Assembly (NCBI GenBank): GCA_001800675.1
Contig: MGVW01000018.1
Location: forward strand, 1,173 to 16,161
Source of the DNA: Euryarchaeota archaeon RBG_13_57_23
GTDB taxonomy: Archaea > Thermoplasmatota > Thermoplasmata > UBA10834
Length of the DNA: 14,989 nt
Reading direction: 5' to 3'
The notes beneath the pieces were generated by a model. It was given only the letters and a program-made list of their open reading frames with translations. It had not been told where the DNA came from and made no database searches. The position numbers and the translations under genes are program-made. Of this stretch, positions 1 to 6,592 are shown in pieces (position 1 is the first letter of the stretch; the number at the start of each line of letters is the position of its first letter).

Positions 1-396
1 ACTGATGGGATATTCCTGTGCGGTCTGGCGCATTCGCCCCGTTTGATCGGGGAGAGCGTTACCCAGGCGCTGGCCGCAGCTGCAAGGGTCAATACCGTGC
101 TTTCCAAGGAGTTCATCGAGGCGGATGGGGTCGTGAGCGTCGTCGACCAGGAGAAGTGCATAGCGTGTGGCAGGTGCGAAGAGATCTGCGAGTACGGCGC
201 CCCGAGCCTGGTCGAGATATCTCCCGGAGTTGTCAAATCAAAGATCAACGAGGCTCTTTGCAAGGGCTGCGGGTCCTGCGCGGTCGCCTGCTGCTCACAC
301 GCCATCAGCCCGAAGCACTTCAAATCCGAGCAGATACTGACGATGATAGAGGCCTGCCTCCGCAAGGACCTCGAGAAGGAGGAAGCGAAGGCATGA
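1..396 (+). CDS. hdrA: HdrA-type subunit, C-terminal fragment (cut by left window edge)
   Basis: The reading frame is open from base 1 and gives 131 residues before TGA at 394-396; the N-terminal part lies outside the window. The fragment starts in the last strand of the FAD domain (TDGIFLCGLAHSP), which matches the equivalent segment of the double HdrA at 6592 (TEGIFLAGLAHGP). It continues into two C-terminal [4Fe-4S] ferredoxin motifs, with cysteines at fragment residues 53/56/59/63 and 87/90/93/97. This is the C-terminal ferredoxin domain typical of HdrA2-type chains, which connects the flavin to ferredoxin or to neighbouring subunits in the cytoplasm. A TTG at 43 is not a real start because homology continues upstream of it. 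The next gene starts inside this stop codon (ATGA overlap), so the two are translationally coupled and probably form one complex. HdrA family assignment is firm. Whether the full chain is a single or double HdrA cannot be seen. Confidence 0.93.
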   Translation, partial: TDGIFLCGLAHSPRLIGESVTQALAAAARVNTVLSKEFIEADGVVSVVDQEKCIACGRCEEICEYGAPSLVEISPGVVKSKINEALCKGCGSCAVACCSHAISPKHFKSEQILTMIEACLRKDLEKEEAKA

Positions 397-1988
397 CCGA
401 GCAGAAGTTCGAACCGAGCATCGTGGCGTTCTGCTGCAACTGGTGCTCGTATGCTGGTGCTGACCTCGCAGGGGTCAGCAGGATGCAGTACCCGACCAAC
501 GCCCGTGTGATCAGGGTCATGTGCTCAGGCCGAATCGAGCCGTACTTCATTCTCAAGTCGCTGGAGCTCGGGGCCGACGGGGTGCTCGTCACGGGATGCC
601 ACATCGGCGATTGCCACTACATCTCAGGTAACGAAGAGGCCGAAAAGCGCATGAAGATGACTATGGAGGTCCTCGACAAGCTCGGCATAGGCAGGAACAG
701 GATGCGCCTCGAATGGATATCGGCTTCAGAGGGGCAGAAGTTCGCCCAGACCATGAAGGACTTCACGGAGCAGATACGGGCGCTAGGACCCAACCCGCTC
801 CCGAAGCAGGCTGGCCAGAAGAAGCCAGACCCGGCCAAGATCAAGGATGTCATGAACAGGATCATCGAGGACACGGGCGCATTCGACTGTGTGGAGTGCG
901 GCAAGTGCACTACCGTGTGCCCCGTGGCTAAGTACAACCCAAATTTCGCCCCTAGGACAGTGGTTCTGAAGGCGTCCGAGGGCATAGTGGAGAACGTACA
1001 GACGAACAGGGATGTGTGGACCTGCGTCACATGCGAGATGTGCAACTCAATGTGCCCGTACAAGGTCGACTACTCCGGATTCATCAGGGGCATGAGGGCC
1101 GAGGCAGTCAAGTACGACAACGTGCCCGTGTGCTCCCAAGGCGGGCTTATGCAGGAGGTCATGAGGATCCAGGCGGATAGCACCGTTAAGCAGAGCCGCC
1201 TAGACTGGTTGAAGCCCGACCTGAAGGTTGCCGACAAAGGGGAGGTCTTCTACTTCACTGGATGTGTCTCGTACTTCGACTCCATATTCAAGGAGCGGCC
1301 ACTCAAGCTCTCTGGCATACCCCAGGCGGTAGTAAGGATAATGAACAAGGCTGGTATTACACCGGTCGTCAGTAACGACGAGGTATGCTGCGGACACGAC
1401 CTGAACTGGACGGGGGATGAAGCCGCTCTCAAGAAGTTGATGAAGAAGAACGTCGAGACCATCAAAGCATCTGGGGCGAAGAAGGTCGTCTTCTCCTGCC
1501 CCGAGTGCCTCAGAACGTTCAACATGGACTACCAGGACATCATGGGAGACTTCGACTTCGAGATGGTCCACATCTCAGAGCTGGTTGACGACCTGGTGAA
1601 AGAGGGCAAGCTGAAGTTCAAGAAGGGCCAGAAGAAGGTGACATTCCAGGACTCCTGCAGGTTGGGAAGGCACCTCGGGATATACGACCCGCCGAGGAAC
1701 GCCCTGAAGGCCGCGGACGCCCAAGTGGTCGAGATGGACAACAACAGGGACAAGGCCCTGTGCTGCGGAGTGAGCGCGTGGGCCACATGCGACGAGACCT
1801 CCCGGAAGCTGCAGGTAGACAGGCTCAAGGAGGCCAAGAAGACAGGGGCCGAGTGCCTGGTGACGGGGTGCTACAAGTGCCTCATACACCTGAGCTGCGC
1901 CCAGGAGAACAAGACCCAGGTGCCCAAGGAGCAAATCGACATACCCATCAAGGACCTGAGCGTGGTCATCGCGGAAGCGTTGGAATAG
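393..1988 (+). CDS. MvhD-HdrC-HdrB triple fusion (HdrD-like heterodisulfide reductase-type subunit)
   Basis: This 531-residue protein starts at the ATG at 393, which has an AAGGAGGA ribosome binding site at 376-383 and overlaps the upstream stop. The frame is open further left, but that part only shadows HdrA. Residues 1-135 are an MvhD domain, normally a separate chain of about 140 aa: CCNWC at 14-18, C44 and C69/C74 (GCHIGDCHY) are the expected [2Fe-2S] ligands and family cysteines. Residues 160-225 hold two HdrC-type ferredoxin motifs (C166/169/172/176 and C211/214/217/221). Residues 285-500 hold two complete CCG domains: C291, C332-C333, C369/C372 and C422, C457-C458, C493/C496. CCG domains bind the non-cubane [4Fe-4S] clusters of HdrB/HdrD, which reduce CoM-S-S-CoB in methanogens. 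Electrons could pass from HdrA through MvhD and the ferredoxins to the CCG site in a single chain. The true substrate is unknown; heterodisulfide or another thiol/disulfide pair is inference. Confidence 0.93.
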   Translation: MTEQKFEPSIVAFCCNWCSYAGADLAGVSRMQYPTNARVIRVMCSGRIEPYFILKSLELGADGVLVTGCHIGDCHYISGNEEAEKRMKMTMEVLDKLGIGRNRMRLEWISASEGQKFAQTMKDFTEQIRALGPNPLPKQAGQKKPDPAKIKDVMNRIIEDTGAFDCVECGKCTTVCPVAKYNPNFAPRTVVLKASEGIVENVQTNRDVWTCVTCEMCNSMCPYKVDYSGFIRGMRAEAVKYDNVPVCSQGGLMQEVMRIQADSTVKQSRLDWLKPDLKVADKGEVFYFTGCVSYFDSIFKERPLKLSGIPQAVVRIMNKAGITPVVSNDEVCCGHDLNWTGDEAALKKLMKKNVETIKASGAKKVVFSCPECLRTFNMDYQDIMGDFDFEMVHISELVDDLVKEGKLKFKKGQKKVTFQDSCRLGRHLGIYDPPRNALKAADAQVVEMDNNRDKALCCGVSAWATCDETSRKLQVDRLKEAKKTGAECLVTGCYKCLIHLSCAQENKTQVPKEQIDIPIKDLSVVIAEALE

Positions 1989-2001
1989 GAACGGAGATAG
2001 G

Positions 2002-2406
2002 ATGAGCGCACAACAGAAAGCACCGGCAAAGGCTGAACAGGCGAAGGCGGAGCCTAAGGGGGAAGAGAGGTACCTGCTGGTCGAACTGTCGTGCAAGGAC
2101 CTCAAGTGCTTTCCGTGCACGTACCCGAACTGCCAGAGGTATGTCAGGACGACTACGAAGAAGGTGCCATTCGAGACCCGCATGACGAAGACCTTCGAGG
2201 TCAAGAAGCCCGTGACCGGCCCGTCCGATACTCGGGACAGGCTGGTGTTGATAGAACTCTCGTGCAAGGACAAGCAGTGCTCGCCTTGCACGTATCCCAA
2301 CTGCCAGAGGTTCGCAAGTGAGTCACAGAAGAAGAAGAGACCGTTCAAGGTCAAGGTGACGGAAATCGAGAAAGGGAAGGAGGTGCAGAGCCTTCTTGCG
2401 AAGTGA
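2002..2406 (+). CDS. Small protein with tandem C-x4-C-x2-C-x4-C motifs, unknown function
   Basis: I do not recognise this 134-residue protein. It has a low-complexity Ala/Lys/Glu N-terminus (1-22) followed by two near-identical units. Unit A (residues 23-47) carries C31, C36, C39 and C44. Unit B (80-104) carries C88, C93, C96 and C101. Each unit reads roughly L-(V/I)-E-L-S-C-K-D-x-x-C-x-P-C-T-Y-P-N-C-Q-R. A Lys-rich linker and tail join and follow them. There is no signal peptide or membrane segment, so it should be cytoplasmic. Four cysteines per unit suggest one metal site each, either Fe-S or structural zinc; the sequence alone does not decide. It lies 13 nt after the MvhD-HdrCB gene with a weak GGAG-type site, so it probably belongs to that operon and may be an accessory electron carrier, assembly factor or regulator of the Hdr complex (inference). 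Confidence is high that it is a real gene and low on function. Confidence 0.85.
   Translation: MSAQQKAPAKAEQAKAEPKGEERYLLVELSCKDLKCFPCTYPNCQRYVRTTTKKVPFETRMTKTFEVKKPVTGPSDTRDRLVLIELSCKDKQCSPCTYPNCQRFASESQKKKRPFKVKVTEIEKGKEVQSLLAK
2068..2313 (+). repeat. Intragenic tandem duplication encoding the two Cys4 units
   Basis: The unit at about 2068-2142 and the unit at about 2239-2313 encode almost the same 25 residues with identical cysteine spacing. Their DNA is also alike, including shared tcgtgcaaggac and aactgccagagg stretches. The 96 nt between them does not look repeated. This indicates an internal gene duplication kept under constraint. Confidence 0.8.
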
Positions 2407-2536
2407 GCGCGGAGTGGCCGCGACGCATTTCGTCAGCGATTCGAGTAGGAGCGCTCGCAGTCGTCACCGAGTCTACGAAACGAATAAAACGATGATAGCC
2501 TTACGGAAAACGGAGTCTGAGGTCGAAAGCATTCGG

Positions 2537-2577
2537 ATTTAAGATCGCAAGCAACTTTGAATAGGGTACAAGGAGGG
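2537..2577 (+). promoter_or_regulatory. Probable archaeal promoter and ribosome binding site of the eight-gene hdr-mvh operon
   Basis: The 178-nt gap at 2407-2584 is the only sizeable break before the operon. ATTTAAG at 2537-2543 resembles an archaeal TATA box. A start about 25 nt downstream, near 2565, would give a leader of about 20 nt containing AGGAGGG at 2571-2577, 7 nt before the ATG at 2585. A second A/T-rich run, GAATAAAAC at 2482-2490, is an alternative or an end-of-transcript signal for the upstream operon. No clear hairpin terminator is visible after 2406. The call rests on motif and spacing only. Confidence 0.5.
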
Positions 2578-2584
2578 CAAGCGA

Positions 2585-3880
2585 ATGACGAAAGATGTCA
2601 TGGTGATAGGGGGAGGAATAGCAGGGATTCAGGCGGCCCTTGACCTCGCGGACAAGGGAATGATCGTTCACCTGGTCGAGAAGACCCCCAGCATAGGCGG
2701 AAGGATGGCCCAGCTGGACAAGACCTTCCCGACGAACGACTGCTCGATATGCATTCTGGCCCCGAAGATGGCCGACTGCTTCAGCCACCCGAACACGAAC
2801 GTGATCACGTACGCTGAGGTAGTGGGCGTCGAGGGAAAGGTCGGCAGCTTCAAGGTGAAGGTGCTTAAGAAGGCCAGGTACGTCGATGAGACGAAGTGCA
2901 CTGGCTGCGGCGAGTGCCTCGAGAAGTGTCCGTCGAAGGTCCCGAGCGAGTTCGAGATGGGCCTGTCCAACAGGAAGGCCATCTACATGCCGTTCATGCA
3001 GGCCGTTCCGAGGGTCATGACCATCGACAAGGAGCACTGCACTATGATTACGAAAGGCAAGTGCGGCAACTGCAAGAAGGCCTGCAAGAGGGAGGCCATC
3101 GACTACGAGATGAAGGACAAGATACTGGAGCTCGAGGTGGGCGCGATCGTCGTCGCAACCGGATTCGATTCGTGGGACCCTTCGAGCGCGACCGAGTACG
3201 GCTACGGGAGGTACCCGAACGTCTTCACTGCCCTGGAGTACGAGAGGATGATCAACGCCGCTGGCCCGACCCATGGACACATCGAGAGGAGGAGCGACAA
3301 GAAACGCCCCATCAAGATGGCATTCATCCAGTGCGTCGGGAGCAGGAACCCGCAGGTGGGCCACCCCTACTGTTGCTCGGTCTGCTGCATGCACTCCACC
3401 AAGGAGTCCATGCTCGCTAGGGAGCACCACGACGACATGGAGTCCACGATCTTCTACAAAGACATGCGCGCGTGCGCGAAGGGCTTCTGGGAATATATAG
3501 AGCGCGCGAAGCGCGACTATGGAGTGCGCTACGTGAACTCTGATGCCACGGTCCAGGAGAACGCCGAGACGCACAACCCGATCGTCGTTTACGACGTCGG
3601 CGGGAGACAGCAGTCAGAGGAGTTCGACATGGTCGTCCTCGCCACTACCCTAGTGCCGCGCAAGGAGACCCTCGAGCTGGCCAAGGTCTTGGGACTGAAG
3701 GCCGATGAGTTCGGTTTCCTCGAGTCGTCCGAGAGGATCCTTGAATTCGGCAAGACAGTGGTTCCGGGCATCTACTTGGCGGGTTATGCTGCTGGGCCTG
3801 CTGACATTCCAGAATCCGTCGCACAGGGATCGAGCGCCGCTGCCAAGGCAGTCGAGGCGATCGTCCAGGCTGGAGGGTGA
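2585..3880 (+). CDS. hdrA: Short HdrA (HdrA1/QmoA-like), FAD domain with inserted ferredoxin
   Basis: This 431-residue flavoprotein of the HdrA family is much shorter than methanogen HdrA (about 650 aa). The FAD-binding GGGIAG is at residues 9-14, and the HdrA signature NDCSIC (C53/C56) follows. The inserted two-cluster ferredoxin has C105/108/111/115 and C152/160/163/167, the latter with an unusual 7-residue gap after C152. The conserved Cys-rich loop has C250, C263-C264 and C267-C268. The N-terminal HdrA domain and the C-terminal ferredoxin are absent; both are present in the next gene, so the two probably form a heterodimer. The segment equivalent to EAHxKLRPVD of HdrA2 chains is not conserved here. 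Its length and domain content resemble QmoA of sulfate reducers. The ATG at 2585 has a good AGGAGG site. The gene begins an operon and lies 6 nt before the next one. HdrA family is certain; bifurcating versus purely electron-relaying role is inference. Confidence 0.93.
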   Translation: MTKDVMVIGGGIAGIQAALDLADKGMIVHLVEKTPSIGGRMAQLDKTFPTNDCSICILAPKMADCFSHPNTNVITYAEVVGVEGKVGSFKVKVLKKARYVDETKCTGCGECLEKCPSKVPSEFEMGLSNRKAIYMPFMQAVPRVMTIDKEHCTMITKGKCGNCKKACKREAIDYEMKDKILELEVGAIVVATGFDSWDPSSATEYGYGRYPNVFTALEYERMINAAGPTHGHIERRSDKKRPIKMAFIQCVGSRNPQVGHPYCCSVCCMHSTKESMLAREHHDDMESTIFYKDMRACAKGFWEYIERAKRDYGVRYVNSDATVQENAETHNPIVVYDVGGRQQSEEFDMVVLATTLVPRKETLELAKVLGLKADEFGFLESSERILEFGKTVVPGIYLAGYAAGPADIPESVAQGSSAAAKAVEAIVQAGG

Positions 3881-3886
3881 TGAGAG

Positions 3887-5758
3887 ATGGCTGATACTAT
3901 CAAGGTAGACCCCAAGGACAAGCCCAGGATCGGAGTGTTCGTCTGTCACTGCGGCACGAACATCGGCGGATTCGTCGACGTCAAGTCGGTCGCCGAATAC
4001 GCGAAGACCCTGCCGGACGTGATCTACGCAACTGACAACCTGTACACCTGTGCAGAGGACGGCCTCGTGAGCATCAGGGAGGGCATCAGAAAGCACAACC
4101 TCAACAGGATCATAGTCGCGAGCTGCACCCCGAGGACGCACGCCCCGCTGTTCCAGGCGACCTGCGAGAGCGCTGGCCTGAACAAATACCTGTTCACATT
4201 CGTCAACATCAGGGAGCACTGCTCCTGGGTGCACATGAAGGAGAGAGAGAAGGGCACGACGAAGGCCAGGGACCTCATCCGCATGGGCGTCGCCAGGGCC
4301 AGGCTGCTCATCCCGCAGGAGGAGCAGAGGGTGGACGTCGAGCCTTCAGGAGTCGTCATAGGCGGAGGCGTCGCAGGCATGACGGCCGCTCTGTCGTTGG
4401 CGGATATGGGTTTCCCGGTGCACCTCGTCGAGAGGGAGGCGGAGCTGGGCGGGTTCGTGAAAAACCTGAACAACCTCTATGTCACCGAGAAGAGCGCGAC
4501 TGACACGATCAAGCCGCTGATAGAGAAGACCAAGGCGCACAAGAACGTCAAGCTGCACCTCGGGTCCCAGATGAAGTCGGTCGAAGGCTTCATCGGCAAC
4601 TATGAAATAGTCATAGGCGCGAAGGGCGCTGAGGACATCAAGGCGAAGGTGGGGACGATCATCGTGGCCACGGGCGCCCTCGAGTACGTGCCCGAGGGGC
4701 TGTATGGCTACAACCAGTACCCGAACGTCGTCACGCTGACGGAGTTCGAGATCCTGTGCAAGAAGAAGGCCCTGCCGAAGATGAAGAACGTCGCGATCAT
4801 CCAGTGTGCGGGCTCGAGAGGACAGGTGAAGACCTATTGCTCGAGGGTATGCTGCAACGTCGCAATCAAGAATGCGATCAACATCGTCGACAATTACGAC
4901 AACATGCTCGGGCTCGCGGAGCAACTCGGGACCGTTATCGAGAAGGTCCCGGTCGAGCAGAAGGTGCCCGAGGAGATCATCGAGCGCAGGCGCAGGAGGC
5001 GCGGAAGGGAGCGCGGTGAGGAGGGCGAGGCCGACGAGGTCAAGCTCGGGCCGAGCGAGAAGATCGAGGTCACCGTGTTCAACAGGGACATCATGGCCTA
5101 TGGTGTGGAGCACGAGCTCACATACAACAAGGCCAGGGAAAAGCGCGTCAAGTTCGTCAGATACACGACGGACCACCTACCGAGGGTCTACATGGAGGGC
5201 AACCAGCTGACGGTCGGGTACTTCCACGAGACCCTGAAGCTGGAGAGGACGATGCCGGTCGACATGGTGATCCTATCCACGCCGCTCGTCGCACAGCCTG
5301 ATGCCGGAGATCTCTCTCAGATGCTCAAGGTACCGTTGGGCCAGGAAGGGTTCTTCCTAGAGGCACACGTGAAGCTGAGGCCGGTGGACTTCGCTACCGA
5401 CGGCATATTCGTCTGCGGGACGTGCAGAGGGCCGGCAGACATCACTGAAGCAGTCACACAAGCTTCAGCTGCTGCATCGAGAGCGGCCATACCGATGGCC
5501 AAGGGATACGTGCAGGCAGAGGCTCTTACCAGCGTGGTCGACGAGAACAAGTGCAGCGGATGCGGCACATGCATACAGGTGTGCCCGTACGGGGCCCTCA
5601 GAAAGAGCGAGAAGGGGCTCGCCGAGGTCATCGTCGCAGCCTGCAAGGGCTGCGGATGCTGCGGCGCGACATGCCCGGAGGGAGCCATAACCATGACCAA
5701 CTACACTGACGCGCAGCTGCTCGCGGAGGCCAAGGCGGCCCTCCAGGAGGAGGTGTGA
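3887..5758 (+). CDS. hdrA: HdrA2-type subunit with N-terminal domain and C-terminal ferredoxin, lacking the inserted ferredoxin
   Basis: This 623-residue HdrA family protein opens with the HdrA N-terminal domain: GVFVCHCG with C20/C22, then C55, C80 and C112. The FAD domain follows with GGGVAG at 159-164 and the Cys loop C307, C318, C322-C323. EAHVKLRPVDF at about 492-502 precedes the final FAD strand. The C-terminus has two [4Fe-4S] motifs (C556/559/562/566 and C586/589/592/596). The inserted ferredoxin of classical HdrA is missing but present in the preceding gene, so the two chains complement each other. Between the Cys loop and the NRDIMAYG strand there is an extra segment of about 50 residues with six consecutive arginines, described separately. 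The gene starts 6 nt after the previous stop with GGAGGG upstream and is followed after 3 nt by an MvhD. The expected role is electron transfer between MvhD, flavin and ferredoxin in the cytoplasm. Confidence 0.93.
   Translation: MADTIKVDPKDKPRIGVFVCHCGTNIGGFVDVKSVAEYAKTLPDVIYATDNLYTCAEDGLVSIREGIRKHNLNRIIVASCTPRTHAPLFQATCESAGLNKYLFTFVNIREHCSWVHMKEREKGTTKARDLIRMGVARARLLIPQEEQRVDVEPSGVVIGGGVAGMTAALSLADMGFPVHLVEREAELGGFVKNLNNLYVTEKSATDTIKPLIEKTKAHKNVKLHLGSQMKSVEGFIGNYEIVIGAKGAEDIKAKVGTIIVATGALEYVPEGLYGYNQYPNVVTLTEFEILCKKKALPKMKNVAIIQCAGSRGQVKTYCSRVCCNVAIKNAINIVDNYDNMLGLAEQLGTVIEKVPVEQKVPEEIIERRRRRRGRERGEEGEADEVKLGPSEKIEVTVFNRDIMAYGVEHELTYNKAREKRVKFVRYTTDHLPRVYMEGNQLTVGYFHETLKLERTMPVDMVILSTPLVAQPDAGDLSQMLKVPLGQEGFFLEAHVKLRPVDFATDGIFVCGTCRGPADITEAVTQASAAASRAAIPMAKGYVQAEALTSVVDENKCSGCGTCIQVCPYGALRKSEKGLAEVIVAACKGCGCCGATCPEGAITMTNYTDAQLLAEAKAALQEEV
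4904..5056 (+). other. Charged Arg/Glu-rich insertion within the HdrA2 subunit
   Basis: Residues about 340-390 of the protein at 3887 include ERRRRRRGRERGEEGEADE, a highly charged, probably disordered or helical linker. The corresponding distance from the Cys loop to the RDI strand is about 25 residues in the C-terminal half of the double HdrA at 6592 but about 75 here. The reading frame is maintained on both sides, so this is an in-frame insertion and not a frameshift. It may be a docking loop for a partner subunit (inference). Confidence 0.7.
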
Positions 5759-5761
5759 GCC

Positions 5762-6592
5762 ATGGCCGAGAACGTGCAGCACGCGATAGCTCAGAAGAAG
5801 GACGAGCCCGCGGGTGCCAACGAGTGGGAGCCGAAGATCATCGGGTTCCTGTGCAACTGGTGCTCATACGCAGGGGCCGATCTGTGCGGAGTGTCCAGGT
5901 ATCAGTACCCCACGAACGTCCGCGCCGTGAGGGTCATGTGCTCGACAAGGATCAGCCCGCACATAGTGCTCGAACTGTTCACAGCAGGTGCGGACGGTAT
6001 CCTTGTCGGAGGCTGTCATCTGAACGATTGCCACTACATCACTGGCAATTTCTACACTGAGAAGCGCCTGAGGCTCATGAAGAAGCTGCTTGAGGACGCC
6101 GGCATAGAGCCGCAGAGGCTGAGGCTTGAGTGGGTGTCCGCCTCAGAGGGCGAGAAGTTCTCCAAAATCGTTACGGAGTTCACTGAGCAGGTCAAGAAAC
6201 TCGGGCCCAGCAAGGTGAAGAAGGACGCGGCTCTGAAGACGCGCGCGTCCGCCGCGGACGGCGCTTCCCAGACTTTCAGGCTGAGAGCGCTCGTCGGGAA
6301 GGAGCTCGGGCTCGAGAAGACCGGCAACGTCTACGGCCAGAAGCTGGATCAAACGGAGCTGGAGAAGCTGATAGACGCCGCCACGAAGGACGAGTTCGAG
6401 CGCTCGCTCATACTCGAGCTCTCGAAGCAGAAGGCTCGCAGCGTCAAAGAACTCGGACAGATCATGGATGTTCCGACGGACAAGGTCCTGAGGCATATCG
6501 TTGTCCTGAGGCAGAAGAATATGATCGCCATGGAGCACCCCGACGGGCTGACTCCAACATACAAGGCCATCGAGATCGGAGGTGAGCAGTAA
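5762..6592 (+). CDS. mvhD: MvhD fused to a C-terminal winged-helix-like domain
   Basis: This 276-residue protein is twice the usual MvhD length. Residues 25-150 form the MvhD domain: CNWCSYAGADL with C31/C34, C42, C60 and GCHLNDCHY with C85/C90, followed by LEWVSASEGEKF. MvhD carries a [2Fe-2S] cluster and links the hydrogenase small subunit to HdrA. Residues 150-170 are an Ala/Lys linker. Residues 171-273 are a helical domain containing TGNVYG, the helix-turn-helix-like stretch SVKELGQIMDVPTDKVLRHI and a likely wing. The same domain occurs as a free protein at 10096, directly after the other operon MvhD. Whether it binds DNA or is only a protein-protein adaptor is unknown; its place inside electron-transfer genes favours the adaptor (inference). 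It starts 3 nt after the HdrA2 stop behind AGGAGGAGGTG, and its TAA overlaps the next ATG by 1 nt. Confidence 0.9.
   Translation: MAENVQHAIAQKKDEPAGANEWEPKIIGFLCNWCSYAGADLCGVSRYQYPTNVRAVRVMCSTRISPHIVLELFTAGADGILVGGCHLNDCHYITGNFYTEKRLRLMKKLLEDAGIEPQRLRLEWVSASEGEKFSKIVTEFTEQVKKLGPSKVKKDAALKTRASAADGASQTFRLRALVGKELGLEKTGNVYGQKLDQTELEKLIDAATKDEFERSLILELSKQKARSVKELGQIMDVPTDKVLRHIVVLRQKNMIAMEHPDGLTPTYKAIEIGGEQ

Noticed and set aside
18..392. Upstream extension of the MvhD-HdrCB reading frame to position 18
   Set aside because: This part is Arg/Gly-rich, not protein-like, and lies over the HdrA C-terminus in another frame. The MvhD homology and a good ribosome binding site both support ATG 393.
2407..2520. 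tRNA, small RNA or terminator in the gap after the Cys4 gene
   Set aside because: I see no cloverleaf, no strong hairpin and no T-run. Only the TATA-like box nearer 2537 is supported.
2501..3574. 357-residue open frame on the minus strand
   Set aside because: It is antisense to the HdrA1 gene and its promoter, has no recognisable motifs, and shows shadow-type composition.
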